A stretch of 64,000 nucleotides of DNA from Flavobacterium sp. HJJ (GCF_015351475.1 NZ_JADKPR010000003.1:186001-250000), one strand, 5' to 3'; positions 18,708-30,215 are shown, counted from the stretch's first letter. Translations and numbers: made by a program. Notes: a model not told the origin generated them from the letters alone.

Positions 18708-20063
18708 ATGTACTTAAAAAAAATTAAGCTTTTGGTATATATAATTCCTATGATTGGATTTTCTCAAAATCCTGTCGTACAGACTAGTTATACCGCCGAT
18801 CCCGCGCCGATGGTGTATAATGGCAAAGTGTATTTGTATATTTCCCATGACGAAGATGAATCGACTTGGTTTACGATGAATGACTGGAAGTTATACACCA
18901 CCGAAGACATGGTAAACTGGACAGATCATGGCGCGGTGCTGTCATACAAAGATTTTAGCTGGGCAAAGATGAATGCTTGGGCAATTCAGTGTATAGAAAG
19001 AGAAGGCAAGTTTTATATATATGCGCCAATAACCGATCGTCAGGGGAAAAATGGTATTGGAGTCGCAGTGTCAAATAGCCCTTACGGACCTTTCACAGAT
19101 CCTTTAGGAAAACCACTAATTCAAAACAGCAATGCCGATATCGATCCAACGGTTTTTGTTGATGATGATGGACAGGCTTATTTATTATGGGGAAATCCTG
19201 TATGCCATTATGTGAAATTGAACGAAGACATGATCTCTTATAATGACGAAATAAAAACATTCCCAAACACTATTGAAGCATTTGGAAAACGCATAGGAAA
19301 AGAAGATTCCCGCAGGCCTACAACTTATGAAGAAGGACCCTGGCTTTATAAAAGAAACAAATTGTATTATTTGTTTTTTGCGGGAGGTCCAATTTCAGAA
19401 CATATAGGTTATTCGACAAGCAAAAGTCCGATAGGTCCCTGGAAATATCAAGGCGTTGTAATGCCTACTCAGGGAGGAAGTTTTACAAATCATCCCGGTG
19501 TTATTGATTTTAAAGGCAAGTCGTATTTTTTCTATCATAATGGTGCATTGCCTGGAGGTGGAGGGTTTACAAGATCAGTATGTGTAGAAGAAGCCGTTTT
19601 TAATCCGGATGGCACCATTAAACAGATGAATATGACCGAAGGAATTAAAAAAGGAATTGCGACTGTCAACCCTTATGTTAAGTCAGAAGCAGAAACAATG
19701 GCTTGGTCAAAAGATGTAAAAGCTATGCAGAATAATGAAGTAGGTGTTTTTATAACCGCCATGAAAAATGATGCTTTTACAAAAGTTAAAGATGTCGATT
19801 TCCGAAAAGATGGAGCTTCAAAATTTACAGCAAGGATGGGTACAACTCACAACAGTGATGTATCTATGGAAGTAAGGTTAGACGGTGTGGATGGTGAATT
19901 GATAGGAACTATAAAAGTCCCAATGACAGGAGGAAACGACAGATGGGCATTAGTGACTACAGGCATTCAGAAAGTCACAGGAATACATGATGTTTATTTT
20001 GTGTTTAAAGGAAAAGCTTCCAGCAAAATCATGTTTTTTGATTATTGGATGTTTTCTAAATAA
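18708..20063 (+). CDS. GH43-CBM6 arabinoxylan arabinofuranohydrolase-like enzyme (paralog B)
   Basis: The 451-residue secreted protein (signal ends GFSQ) has the triad Asp31 (YTADPAP), Asp146 ([13 protein letters not shown]) and Glu209 ([11 protein letters not shown]). A CBM6-like domain runs from about 325 ([18 protein letters not shown]) to the end ([10 protein letters not shown]). It shares with paralog A the opening [20 protein letters not shown] and CBM6 start AETMAWS, and its [20 protein letters not shown] stretch matches the first single-domain GH43 (YRRSVCVDYMYYNEDG). Tandem duplication with divergence is therefore likely. Arabinoxylan debranching is the expected role, with the paralogs perhaps preferring different linkages. 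Confidence 0.88.
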   Translation: MYLKKIKLLVYIIPMIGFSQNPVVQTSYTADPAPMVYNGKVYLYISHDEDESTWFTMNDWKLYTTEDMVNWTDHGAVLSYKDFSWAKMNAWAIQCIEREGKFYIYAPITDRQGKNGIGVAVSNSPYGPFTDPLGKPLIQNSNADIDPTVFVDDDGQAYLLWGNPVCHYVKLNEDMISYNDEIKTFPNTIEAFGKRIGKEDSRRPTTYEEGPWLYKRNKLYYLFFAGGPISEHIGYSTSKSPIGPWKYQGVVMPTQGGSFTNHPGVIDFKGKSYFFYHNGALPGGGGFTRSVCVEEAVFNPDGTIKQMNMTEGIKKGIATVNPYVKSEAETMAWSKDVKAMQNNEVGVFITAMKNDAFTKVKDVDFRKDGASKFTARMGTTHNSDVSMEVRLDGVDGELIGTIKVPMTGGNDRWALVTTGIQKVTGIHDVYFVFKGKASSKIMFFDYWMFSK

Positions 20064-20165
20064 TAAAAAAGGATTCAGATAATTATGTATTTAAGAAGCA
20101 ATTTAAAGTATCAGTTTCCTTAAAAAATGTAATGGAGGGATTTTAGTCAATTAATGTAAAATAAA

Positions 20166-21518
20166 ATGAAGAATTTAACCTGTATTTTTAAAATTGAAAT
20201 GGTGTTAGTATTTATAATTAATACAGTTTCTTTTGCTCAAAATCCGCTTATCCGAGATCAGTTTACGGCCGATCCTTCTGCGAGAGTGTTTGGAGATAAA
20301 GTTTATATATTTCCGTCTCATGATATTCTTGCGGCTGAAGGGAAAGGACGCAAAGACTGGTTTTGTATGGAAGATTATCATGTGTTTTCTTCGGCTGACT
20401 TAACCCATTGGACAGATCACGGAATGATAGTGCAGCAAAATTCAGTTCCCTGGATTAAACCCAATAGCTACAGCATGTGGGCACCAGATTGTATTGAAAG
20501 AAAGGGTAAGTATTATTTCTATTTTCCGAGTATACCAAAAGATACCATTAATTATAAAAAAGGATTTACCGTAGGCGTGGCCATTGCCAGTAAGCCTGAA
20601 GGACCTTATGTGCCGGAACCCAATCCGATAAAAGGAATCAGTGGGATTGATCCTAATGTTTTTATTGATAAAGACGGACAGGCTTATTTATACTGGTCTG
20701 GAGGAAATATTTATGGAGCCAAATTAAAGGAAAACATGACCGAATTAGATTCGGAGGTGAAAACACTTGAGAATCTCCCTGCGAAAGGATTAAAAGAAGG
20801 ACCGTATGTATTTGAGAGAAACGGAATTTATTATCTTACCTATCCTCATGTCGAAAACAAAATTGAGCGTTTAGAATATGCAACAGCTGATAATCCGTTA
20901 GGTCCATTCAAATTTGCAGGCGTTATTATGGATGAATCGCCTACCGGATGCTGGACTAATCATCATTCGATTATAGAATTTAAAAAGCAATGGTATTTGT
21001 TTTATCACCACAACGATTTATTGCCTCAATTTGATAAAGCCAGATCAATCAGAGCTGATTATTTGAATTTCAATCCTGACGGAACTATTCAGAAAGTGAT
21101 TCCGACTTTAAGAGGCGTTGGAATCACCGAAGCAACGGATCAAATTCAAATTGACCGATATTCTGAAATAAGCGATAAAAGAGTTTCAATTTCATTTTTA
21201 GACAGTCAAAATTCCTTTAAAGGATGGAAAACTGCTTTCAATCAGTCAGGCGGATGGATACAGTATAATAATGTTGATTTTGGTCAGAAAAAATTAAAAT
21301 CAGTTACTGTAAAAGTTTCTTCAGAAAAAGGCGGGGTTCTGCAGATAGCTTCGAAAGAAAAAAAACAAACGATTATCGCTGAAGTAACTGTTTCCAAAGG
21401 CAGTAATTGGGCAGAAATAAAATCGCCAGTATTGACAATGGAATCCGGTATTCAAAATTTGATTGTTTTGTCGAAAGGTGATAATCAAATTGAAATTGAT
21501 TGGATCAAATTTGAATAG
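20166..21518 (+). CDS. GH43-CBM6 arabinofuranosidase-like enzyme (paralog C)
   Basis: The 450-residue secreted protein (signal ends SFAQ) has Asp36 (FTADPSAR), Asp162 (GIDPNVFIDKDG) and Glu211 (LKEGPYVFERNG). The C-terminal CBM6-like domain (about 345-450: NSFKGWKTAFNQSGGWIQYN, ending QIEIDWIKFE) diverges more than in A and B, and the AETMAW start is missing. The catalytic domain is also the most divergent of the set: VFGDKVYIFPSHD replaces VHNDTVFLYTSHD. A 102-base gap without visible structure separates it from paralog B. Arabinose or xylose removal from xylan oligosaccharides is expected. Confidence 0.85.
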   Translation: MKNLTCIFKIEMVLVFIINTVSFAQNPLIRDQFTADPSARVFGDKVYIFPSHDILAAEGKGRKDWFCMEDYHVFSSADLTHWTDHGMIVQQNSVPWIKPNSYSMWAPDCIERKGKYYFYFPSIPKDTINYKKGFTVGVAIASKPEGPYVPEPNPIKGISGIDPNVFIDKDGQAYLYWSGGNIYGAKLKENMTELDSEVKTLENLPAKGLKEGPYVFERNGIYYLTYPHVENKIERLEYATADNPLGPFKFAGVIMDESPTGCWTNHHSIIEFKKQWYLFYHHNDLLPQFDKARSIRADYLNFNPDGTIQKVIPTLRGVGITEATDQIQIDRYSEISDKRVSISFLDSQNSFKGWKTAFNQSGGWIQYNNVDFGQKKLKSVTVKVSSEKGGVLQIASKEKKQTIIAEVTVSKGSNWAEIKSPVLTMESGIQNLIVLSKGDNQIEIDWIKFE

Positions 21519-21577
21519 CAGTACAAACTAAAGTTAGAAAAGAATAAAATTAATAAATAATAAATAAATAGTTAGAA

Positions 21578-23311
21578 ATGAAAAAGATACAAATTGTTTT
21601 ATTTTCATCATTAATGATGTGCTTGTTTTCCTTCACAAATATTGGTGATAAAGACAAGCTCAAAGGTAAAACAGCAAAAAATCCACCAGTGTTTTCCAAA
21701 GTGGTTTATCAGGGGGACGATCAGTTATATAAAAAGAATCCATTAAAAGCAGGGGAGTTTTATACCCCGGTGCTGCAGGGGTGTTATCCGGATCCGGCAA
21801 TTACAAGGAAAGGGGATGATTATTATATGGTTTGTTCATCATTTGCAATGTTTCCCGGCGTACCTATTTTTCATTCTAAAGATTTAGTAAACTGGACTGA
21901 TTTAGGCGGAGTTTTAAATAATGTTAACGAATTTAATCCGCACGATACGGGTATCAGTGCAGGAGTCTACGCTCCGGGGATAACTTACAATCCGCATAAT
22001 GATACTTTTTATATGATTGTTACAGCTTTTACAGGGAATATGGGAAATATTATAGTAAAAACCAAAGACCCGATGAAAGGCTGGGAAAGCCCAATTAAAC
22101 TAGATTTTGGAGGAATTGATCCATGTATTTTTTTTGATGATAATGGAAAAGGTTATATCGTTCACAATGATGCTCCGGATAAAGGCAAAGAACTTTATAT
22201 TGGTCACCGCGTAATTAAAGTATGGGAATATGATACTGCAGCTGACAAAGTAATTCCGGGTACTGATAAAATTATTGTTGACGGAGGAGTAGATCTTTCT
22301 AAAAAACCTATTTGGATTGAAGCGCCGCATTTGTACAAAAAAGACGGTCGTTATTATTTAATGTGCGCTGAAGGTGGTACAGGAGGCAATCATAGTGAGG
22401 TGATTTTCATCAGTGACAGCCCAAAAGGTCCTTTTAAACCTTCATCAAACAATCCCATCCTAACACAAAGATATTTTCCAAAAGACAGAGCTAATAAAAT
22501 TGATTGGGCAGGACATGCTGATTTAGTATTAGGACCGGATAATAAGTATTACGGAGTATTTTTAGGAATACGCCCTAATGAAAAAGACAGAGTAAATGCA
22601 GGACGCGAAACGTTTATGCTTCCTGTGGACTGGTCTGGAACGTTTCCTGTTTTTGAAAACGGATTAGTTCCAATGGAACCAAAATTAAAAACGCCAAACG
22701 GAGCTGAAAATAAAACCGGAAAGGATGGATTTTTTCCTAATGGAAATTTTACTTTCGAAGAAAATTTTACTTCCAATAAATTAGATTACAGATGGATAGG
22801 ATTAAGAGGGCCACGCGAAAATTTTATTTCGGTAACTAAAAAAGGACTGCAGATTAATCCATTTGAAGTAAACATTAAAGAAGTTAAACCTACTTCGACG
22901 CTTTTTTACAGACAGCAGCACAATAGTTTCACTTTTGCCACAACAATTGATTACAAACCAGCTTCCGAAAAAGATTTGGCAGGTATTACATGTCTGCAAA
23001 ATGAGAAGTTTAATTATGTTTTTGGTATCACCAAAAAAGGAAATGATACTTATATTTTGTTAGAAAGAACAGAAAAAGGGGAGTCTAAAATTATTGCAAG
23101 TACAAAAATTGACATCAAAAAACCAATCCGTCTGCAGGTAAAAGCAACAGGAGACAGTTATGAATTTAGCTATTCAATTGATGGTATTGACTTTCAGAAT
23201 TTAGGAGGAGCAGTTTCTGGAGATATTCTTTCAACTAATGCTGCAGGAGGGTTTACAGGCGCATTGGTAGGATTATATGCAACTGCTGCTAATGATGCTC
23301 AGCCTCAGTAA
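21578..23311 (+). CDS. GH43 exo-beta-xylosidase-like enzyme with C-terminal sandwich
   Basis: The protein has 577 residues; the N-terminus (MKKIQIVLFSSLMMCLFSFT) is an export signal followed by a 40-residue linker. Catalytic residues are Asp72 (CYPDPAITRKGDDYYM), Asp181 (GGIDPCIFFDDNG) and Glu248 (WIEAPHLYKKDG). The GRETFMLPVDW and FTFEENF-x-SNKLDYRWIGLRG motifs mark the two-domain exo-xylosidase type (subfamily 10-like), with a beta-sandwich from about residue 390. It probably releases xylose from xylo-oligosaccharides. A hairpin lies just after its stop, so it may end a transcript segment or act as a processing point before GH115. Confidence 0.87.
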   Translation: MKKIQIVLFSSLMMCLFSFTNIGDKDKLKGKTAKNPPVFSKVVYQGDDQLYKKNPLKAGEFYTPVLQGCYPDPAITRKGDDYYMVCSSFAMFPGVPIFHSKDLVNWTDLGGVLNNVNEFNPHDTGISAGVYAPGITYNPHNDTFYMIVTAFTGNMGNIIVKTKDPMKGWESPIKLDFGGIDPCIFFDDNGKGYIVHNDAPDKGKELYIGHRVIKVWEYDTAADKVIPGTDKIIVDGGVDLSKKPIWIEAPHLYKKDGRYYLMCAEGGTGGNHSEVIFISDSPKGPFKPSSNNPILTQRYFPKDRANKIDWAGHADLVLGPDNKYYGVFLGIRPNEKDRVNAGRETFMLPVDWSGTFPVFENGLVPMEPKLKTPNGAENKTGKDGFFPNGNFTFEENFTSNKLDYRWIGLRGPRENFISVTKKGLQINPFEVNIKEVKPTSTLFYRQQHNSFTFATTIDYKPASEKDLAGITCLQNEKFNYVFGITKKGNDTYILLERTEKGESKIIASTKIDIKKPIRLQVKATGDSYEFSYSIDGIDFQNLGGAVSGDILSTNAAGGFTGALVGLYATAANDAQPQ

Positions 23312-23336
23312 AGAGAAGATGCAGTTTTTAAGTTAC

Positions 23337-23367
23337 AGACCCCGAAGGGATTTTAATTTTGGGGTCT
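23337..23367 (+). terminator. Hairpin after the GH43 gene (weak terminator or processing site)
   Basis: AGACCCC at 23337-23343 pairs with GGGGTCT at 23361-23367 around a 17-base loop. Only a short T-run follows, so termination may be partial and GH115 may still be read through. Confidence 0.5.
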
Positions 23368-23433
23368 TTGATACTGTAATTTTTAATGTAAAGTCTCGCT
23401 TATAGGCTGTCTTAAATCTATTTATAATCAATT

Positions 23434-26409
23434 ATGATTCAATTGAAAATGAAATTTTATACGTTATCAGCAGTATTGTTTTTAATGGCAAATACATTTG
23501 GTCAGTCAATTAAAAAAAGTGTCCAGCAAACACCTCCTCAATATGTTTTGCATCAAATGGAAACACATGCTTTTACAATTGCGGCTAATGGTAAATCAGC
23601 TTCTATTTATGTTGATCCAAGTGATTGGAAAGGAGTTGTCCGCGCTGCGAAAGATTTAGGAGATGATGTCCGAAAAGTAACAGGGGAATCTTCTCAGGTT
23701 TTTGAAAGCATACAATCTGAAAAGAATTCTATTGTGGTAGGAACTATCGGTAAAAGCCAGATTATTGATAAATTAATAGCTGCTAAAAAAATTGATGTTT
23801 CTGGTATAAAAGGACAGTGGGAATCATTTTTAATTCAGACAGTAGACGGTCAGTTAATAGTAGCAGGCAGTGATAAACGGGGGACTATTTATGGAATTTA
23901 TGATATCTCGGAAAAAATTGGCGTCTCTCCATGGTATTTTTGGGCTGATGTTCCAATTAAAAAAGTAAAAGAACTTTACATTAAGCATGGAACATACATT
24001 CAAAATTCGCCAAAAGTAAAATACCGCGGCATATTTATCAACGATGAGGAACCTTCATTTGCACAATGGGCAAGAGGAAATTACGGAGGAATAAATTCCA
24101 AAATGTATGCCACTATGTTTGAATTACTTTTGCGTTTGAAAGCCAATTATTTATGGCCAGCAATGTGGGGAAAATCATTTAATGAAGACGATCCGCTGAA
24201 TCCCGTAGTTGCTGATGAATATGGCATTGTGATGGGAACTTCACATCATGAACCGATGATGCGTTCGCAAAAAGAATATACAGATAGAAAAAAAGAAATT
24301 GGGGAATGGAACTTTGAAACCAATGAAAAGAATATTAGTCAATTTTTTTACGATGGATTAGAACGCAATAAAAATTTTGATAACTTAATCACCATTGGAA
24401 TGCGTGGCGAAGGTGATGTGGCAATGGGACAAGGTGACGATTTAAAGAACATTAGCACTTTGCAGAATGTTATAAAAAAGCAAAGAGGAATTATTCAAAA
24501 AGTATATAATCATCCTCCTGAAAATCACCCTCAAGTTTGGGCTATATTTACAGAAGTGCAGCGTTATTACGATGCAGGCATGACAGTTCCGGATGATGTT
24601 ATTCTTTTATTCTGTGACAATAACTGGGGACAAATACGACGTACTTATCCAGAAAAGGAAAAGAATAGAATAGGAGGGGGTGGATTGTACTATCATATTG
24701 ATATGAACGGAGGTCCTTGGAATGATCGTTGGCTTAACACTACTACAATTCCTAAACTGCAAGAACAATTTAATTTGGCTTATCAATCAGGTCTTGATAA
24801 ATTATGGATAGTTAATGTTGGTGACTTAAAGCCTAAAGAACTTCCTATTGATTTTATTATGCGTTTTGCCTGGAATCCAGATGGAATCCCAGCGGATAAA
24901 ACTTGGAATTATACAGTTGATTGGGCTAAGAGAATTTTTGGAAAAGAACATGCTGAAGAGATTGCAGATATAGTTTCAAAGTATACCAAATATAATCTTT
25001 GGCGTAAACCTGAAGTACAGGTTGCTAATATTTTTAGCGTTGTCAATAACCATGAATCGGATAGAGTATTAAAACTATGGAGGGAAGTAACTGATAAAGC
25101 AGAAAAATTAAAATCAGAAATTCCTTCAGATGCTCAAGATGCTTATTATCAATTAGTATTGTATCCAGCGAAAGCTTCGGCCGGCGTTGCTGAAATCTTT
25201 CTGGCAGCCGATAAAAACAGGCTTTTTGCAAAACAAGGCAGAGTAAGTGCAAATGATTTTTACAAACGTGCTCAGGATCTTTTTGAAGAAGATAAAAAAA
25301 TGAGTGATTACTACAATGATACAATGTCCAAAGGGAAGTGGAAGAATATGATGAGTGACGTTCACATGGGGTATACAATGTGGTCTATGCCTAAAGCTAA
25401 TCAACTTCCTGAGATGAAAGAAATAACTCCATTAGCTGAGCCAACGATGGGTGTCGCTATAGAAGGATCTGAATTATCATGGCCGAATGCTACTGATAAA
25501 GCAATATTGCCTGTATTTGACGGATTGGCTAAATCCAGTTATTATATTGACGTATTTAACCGTGGTCTTGGAAAATTTGAATTTGTTGTTAAAGCAAATA
25601 AACCTTGGATTAAATTAAGTCAGTCTAAAGGGGTTGTTGAAAAAGAAACACGTATTCAGGTAGATATAGACTGGAATATTTTAGCCGATGGAACTTTTGA
25701 TGGTGTGATTGAAGTTAGTCAAGGAAATAATATAGTATCTGTTCAGCTTGACGCTGTAAAAGCAGATCAGCCAAAAATTAACGAACCTTATTTTGGGAGT
25801 TTAACGGGAGAATTTTCTATTCCTTCAAATAAATACAATGCTAATATACCAGGAAAGAATGCAAAATGGATTGCTTTATCAGATTTAGGAAGATCAGAAG
25901 CGAGTATGGGAATTTATCCAGCAAATGCACCAAGTGCAACTGTAGAAACAGCTCCTCGATTAGAATATAAAGTCTTACTTTCTGAAAAAGGAAAAGCAAA
26001 AGTTTTTTTAGGTATTCTTCCTGTGCAGGATGTTAATCCAACTCGTGGATTGAGAATTGCAGTTGCTTTAGATAATCAAACACCCCAAATTATTGATGCT
26101 CGAAAAGGTATGGTTGATGAGTTCAACGAATATACCCCAAGTAATTTAGCGAACTCAAAAGTGTTAAAACCACTTCCTCCTTTAAACAGAGATTGTTATT
26201 TGAACGGCAGTGGTAAGGAACGGCGAAGCGATATTTTTGACAATATGAGGTGGCTTGATACAGCATTAGAAGTAAGCGAACCGGGTATTCATACCTTGAA
26301 AATCTTTATGATTGATCCAGAAGTAGTGATTGACAACATTGTTATCAACCCAAATAATAGGTATCCCAGTTATTTTGGACCAGTTCCAAATCAGTATAAT
26401 GCAAAATAA
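23434..26409 (+). CDS. GH115 xylan alpha-1,2-glucuronidase
   Basis: The protein has 991 residues with an export signal ending ANTFGQS; the in-frame ATG at 23449 (MKFYTLSAVLF) gives the more typical signal peptide and may be the real start. It shows GH115 hallmarks: KYRGIFINDEEPSFAQWARG, LRLKANYLWPAMWGKSFNEDD, ADEYGIVMGTSHHEPMMRSQ, ITIGMRGEGDVAMG and LLFCDNNWGQIRR, then a C-terminal beta-sandwich domain (about 800-991) as in Bacteroides Agu115A. GH115 enzymes remove (4-O-methyl)glucuronic acid from internal xylose units of polymeric xylan, unlike GH67. This is the strongest single marker that the locus targets glucuronoxylan or glucuronoarabinoxylan. Full length for the family. Confidence 0.95.
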   Translation: MIQLKMKFYTLSAVLFLMANTFGQSIKKSVQQTPPQYVLHQMETHAFTIAANGKSASIYVDPSDWKGVVRAAKDLGDDVRKVTGESSQVFESIQSEKNSIVVGTIGKSQIIDKLIAAKKIDVSGIKGQWESFLIQTVDGQLIVAGSDKRGTIYGIYDISEKIGVSPWYFWADVPIKKVKELYIKHGTYIQNSPKVKYRGIFINDEEPSFAQWARGNYGGINSKMYATMFELLLRLKANYLWPAMWGKSFNEDDPLNPVVADEYGIVMGTSHHEPMMRSQKEYTDRKKEIGEWNFETNEKNISQFFYDGLERNKNFDNLITIGMRGEGDVAMGQGDDLKNISTLQNVIKKQRGIIQKVYNHPPENHPQVWAIFTEVQRYYDAGMTVPDDVILLFCDNNWGQIRRTYPEKEKNRIGGGGLYYHIDMNGGPWNDRWLNTTTIPKLQEQFNLAYQSGLDKLWIVNVGDLKPKELPIDFIMRFAWNPDGIPADKTWNYTVDWAKRIFGKEHAEEIADIVSKYTKYNLWRKPEVQVANIFSVVNNHESDRVLKLWREVTDKAEKLKSEIPSDAQDAYYQLVLYPAKASAGVAEIFLAADKNRLFAKQGRVSANDFYKRAQDLFEEDKKMSDYYNDTMSKGKWKNMMSDVHMGYTMWSMPKANQLPEMKEITPLAEPTMGVAIEGSELSWPNATDKAILPVFDGLAKSSYYIDVFNRGLGKFEFVVKANKPWIKLSQSKGVVEKETRIQVDIDWNILADGTFDGVIEVSQGNNIVSVQLDAVKADQPKINEPYFGSLTGEFSIPSNKYNANIPGKNAKWIALSDLGRSEASMGIYPANAPSATVETAPRLEYKVLLSEKGKAKVFLGILPVQDVNPTRGLRIAVALDNQTPQIIDARKGMVDEFNEYTPSNLANSKVLKPLPPLNRDCYLNGSGKERRSDIFDNMRWLDTALEVSEPGIHTLKIFMIDPEVVIDNIVINPNNRYPSYFGPVPNQYNAK

Positions 26410-26423
26410 TTTTTAGATTCAAT

Positions 26424-27662
26424 ATGAAAAAGCAACATATCAAATGGGTTTTGTTTTTTAGTCTCCTCATTATTTTGGAGGGATGTAAATCCAGTCAAAC
26501 AGCCGTAAATGGAATTGAAAAATCCAATACTCAAAATTGGGTAGGAACTTGGGCTGCGGCACAAATGCTTGTTGAACCCAATAATATGCCGCCTGCTCCA
26601 GGTTTGGCTGAAAATACATTAAGGCAGATTATCAGGGTTTCAATTGGAGGGAAAAAGCTGAGGTTACACTTTTCAAATATATATAGTGATCAGCCAACTG
26701 TTTTAAAATCGGTAAGTATTGCAAATGTTGCTGATGCTCCGGCTATTGATGCAGCTACGCAAAAGACACTCAGCTTCAAAGGAAATCCGGGAGTAACAAT
26801 GAACCCTCAGGAAGAAGTGTTTTCAGATGCTTTTGATTTTGTGCTGCAGCCAGGCCAGCTTTTAGCGATAACTATTCATTATGGGACTGCTTCGCAAAAA
26901 ACATCCGGGCATCCGGGTTCCCGAACAACGTCTTATATTTTGGAGGGAGATAATCTGAACAACGCTGCTTTTTCGGGTGCGGTGAAGACAGACCATTGGT
27001 ATTCAATTATGGGAGTGGATGTTATTGCACCTAAAAAATCGGCAAATATTGTCTGCTTAGGGAATTCTATTACTGATGGACGAGGTTCAGGAACTAATAA
27101 ACAGAACAGATGGACTGATATTTTTTCTGGACGTTTATTGGAAAATAAAGGAACAGAACATATTGGAGTTTTGAACTTAGGAATTGGAGGAAACTGTGTT
27201 GTCAGAGGCGGATTAGGTCCAACAGCATTGAATCGATTTGACAGAGATGTACTTTCTCAGGCTGGAACAAAATGGTTAGTAATTCTTGAAGGTATAAATG
27301 ATATTGGAGGGATTAAAACTGCTGAAGAAGCTCCAGTAAGGGCACAGGAATTGATTGCTGCCTATAAAGTGATGATCGACAAAGCACACGCTAAGGGAAT
27401 CAAAGTGTATGGCTGTACTATTCTGCCGTTTGAAAAATCATTTTATGATGCGCCTTATCGACAAGAAGCCAGAGATATTGTAAATGCATGGATTCGAGGA
27501 AATAATGGTTTTGATGCTGTAATTGATTTTGATGCAGCAATGGCTTCAGAGCCTGGCTCAAAAACTATTTTACCCAATATGCATGATAAGGATTTTTTAC
27601 ATCCAAATGAATTGGGTTACAAAAGAATGGGCGAAGCCATAGATTTAGGTTTATTCAAATAA
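26424..27662 (+). CDS. SGNH/GDSL-family esterase, probable lipoprotein
   Basis: The 412-residue protein has an N-terminal signal with a lipoprotein-like cysteine (IILEGCKSS; the box is not canonical because Glu precedes Gly). A beta-rich N-terminal region (about 35-205: WVGTWAAAQ, LRLHFSN) is followed by the SGNH hydrolase fold: block I GNSITDGRGS with nucleophile Ser215, block III-like GIGGNCV, NDIGG, and DFLHPNELGYKRMG near the C-terminus carrying the Asp-x-x-His dyad. It starts 14 bases after GH115. Acetyl removal from xylan side chains is the likely job, since SGNH esterases of this layout sit in hemicellulose loci; the precise ester is not predictable. Confidence 0.8.
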   Translation: MKKQHIKWVLFFSLLIILEGCKSSQTAVNGIEKSNTQNWVGTWAAAQMLVEPNNMPPAPGLAENTLRQIIRVSIGGKKLRLHFSNIYSDQPTVLKSVSIANVADAPAIDAATQKTLSFKGNPGVTMNPQEEVFSDAFDFVLQPGQLLAITIHYGTASQKTSGHPGSRTTSYILEGDNLNNAAFSGAVKTDHWYSIMGVDVIAPKKSANIVCLGNSITDGRGSGTNKQNRWTDIFSGRLLENKGTEHIGVLNLGIGGNCVVRGGLGPTALNRFDRDVLSQAGTKWLVILEGINDIGGIKTAEEAPVRAQELIAAYKVMIDKAHAKGIKVYGCTILPFEKSFYDAPYRQEARDIVNAWIRGNNGFDAVIDFDAAMASEPGSKTILPNMHDKDFLHPNELGYKRMGEAIDLGLFK

Positions 27663-27757
27663 AGCTATGAGTTAGCTTTTGTAAAAAATCAATAAAAAAC
27701 TTGAATTCAAGAATAGTTTTAAATAGAAAATACTATAAAATCAAAAGAAAATTACTT

Positions 27758-29308
27758 ATGAGAAATATATTTATAGCTGTAGTATTAACCTCTTTGACTT
27801 TTTCGAGTACAATTGCCCAATCGCTAACAACACAAGTTCAAGTGAAGCAAGGTCAGTTGCTAGGAACTGCTGAAGATGGATTACTGGTTTTCAAAGGAAT
27901 TCCATTTGCAAAACCGCCGGTTGGAGATCTTAGATGGCGTGCTCCTCAGCCAGTAAAAAAGTGGGATGGTGTGCTGCAGGTAAATAAATTTGCGCCTGGC
28001 CCAATTCAAGGTGGAAATCCGCCTTCTGGAAAAAGCGAGGATTGTCTTTACCTGAATGTATGGACACCAGCTAAATCTGCAAAAGAAAAAGTTCCGGTAC
28101 TGGTATGGATTTATGGAGGCGGATTTGGAGCAGGTGCAACTTCTGAAGCCTCCTACAACGGTAAAAACTTAGCCAAAAAAGGTGTTATATTGGTAAGTAT
28201 TGCCTACCGCGTCGGACAGTTAGGTTTTATGGCGCATCCGGAACTGAGCGCTGAAAATCCAAAAAATGTTTCAGGAAATTACGGTTTACTGGATATGATT
28301 GCAGGTCTGCAGTGGGTAAAAGAGAACATTGCTGCTTTTGGAGGCGATCCAAATAAAGTAACCATTTTTGGAGAATCAGCAGGAGGTATTGCAGTAAGTA
28401 TGTTATGTGCTTCGCCTTTGGCAAAAGGGCTGTTTAATGGTGCTATATCACAAAGCGGCGGTTCATTCGGTCCTTCAAGACTTACAACGTATCCAGGTGA
28501 AAACATGAAAACACTTAAGACAGCTGAAAATGAAGGAGTGGATTATATGAAAAATGCCGGAGTGGCTTCAATTGAAAAATTAAGGTCGATTGAGGCTGAT
28601 AAACTCCCTGCAGGGCGAGGTTGGCCCATTACTGACGGGTGGGTAATTCCAGACGATCAATACAGATTATATGAAGCGGGCAGATATAATGATATTCCCG
28701 TTCTTATTGGTTACAATTCAGATGAAGGGGCAAGTTTTACACGAACCAAAGACCCAAAGGAATTTATCAGGAGTGTAGAAACGCGCTATGGTAAATTCGC
28801 AGAAAATCTTTTAAGAGCTTATCCTGTGGGCGATTCTTCAGTTCCTAAAACGGCTCGTGATTTATCCCGCGATGCTGCTTTTGGCTGGCAGACATGGTCT
28901 TGGGCGAGACTTCAGGCAAAAACGGGAAAGTCAAAAGTGTTTTTTTACTATTTTGATCAGCATCCAGATCATCCTAAAGATTCACAATACTATGGTTTTG
29001 GTTCTTACCATGGTCAGGAGGTAGCGTATGTTTTTGAGAATTTAGATAAATCAAACCCACAAACGAGCAAGTCAGATTTAGCCGTTTCAGATCTAATGGG
29101 AACTTATTGGACAAACTTTGCAAAGTATGGTGACCCTAACGGCAAAGATATTCCTAGCTGGCCGGCTTTTAACAATTCGGATCCCAAGTTAATGTATTTC
29201 AATAATAGTGCCTACACTGGTCCAGTTCCAAGTTTAAAATCACTAGAGGTTTTAGATTCGTATTTTTCGTGGAGGCGTACACCAGAAGGCGAAGCTTGGG
29301 CAAAATAA
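27758..29308 (+). CDS. Type-B carboxylesterase, secreted
   Basis: The ATG at 27758 is preferred because it gives a clean signal peptide (MRNIFIAVVLTSLTFSSTIAQ); a longer frame from a TTG at 27701 adds 19 basic residues and is unlikely. The mature part follows the COesterase pattern: VKQGQLLGTAEDGLLVFKGI, SEDCLYLNVWTPA, WIYGGGFGAG (oxyanion hole), FGESAGG with nucleophile Ser207, GYNSDEGASF around the acid, and GSYHGQEVAYVF with the histidine. Length (516 residues) is normal. In this block it may cleave feruloyl, acetyl or methyl-glucuronoyl esters of xylan; the fold alone does not discriminate. Confidence 0.85.
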   Translation: MRNIFIAVVLTSLTFSSTIAQSLTTQVQVKQGQLLGTAEDGLLVFKGIPFAKPPVGDLRWRAPQPVKKWDGVLQVNKFAPGPIQGGNPPSGKSEDCLYLNVWTPAKSAKEKVPVLVWIYGGGFGAGATSEASYNGKNLAKKGVILVSIAYRVGQLGFMAHPELSAENPKNVSGNYGLLDMIAGLQWVKENIAAFGGDPNKVTIFGESAGGIAVSMLCASPLAKGLFNGAISQSGGSFGPSRLTTYPGENMKTLKTAENEGVDYMKNAGVASIEKLRSIEADKLPAGRGWPITDGWVIPDDQYRLYEAGRYNDIPVLIGYNSDEGASFTRTKDPKEFIRSVETRYGKFAENLLRAYPVGDSSVPKTARDLSRDAAFGWQTWSWARLQAKTGKSKVFFYYFDQHPDHPKDSQYYGFGSYHGQEVAYVFENLDKSNPQTSKSDLAVSDLMGTYWTNFAKYGDPNGKDIPSWPAFNNSDPKLMYFNNSAYTGPVPSLKSLEVLDSYFSWRRTPEGEAWAK

Positions 29309-29363
29309 ATTCTATTTCAAATTATACTAAATTATAAATGCTAACTGCTTAATTGACCATTAA

Positions 29364-30215
<852 letters not shown>

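Noticed and set aside
27701..27757. N-terminal extension of the type-B carboxylesterase from a TTG start
   Set aside because: It adds a basic non-conserved leader in front of a complete signal peptide; the ATG at 27758 is the better start.
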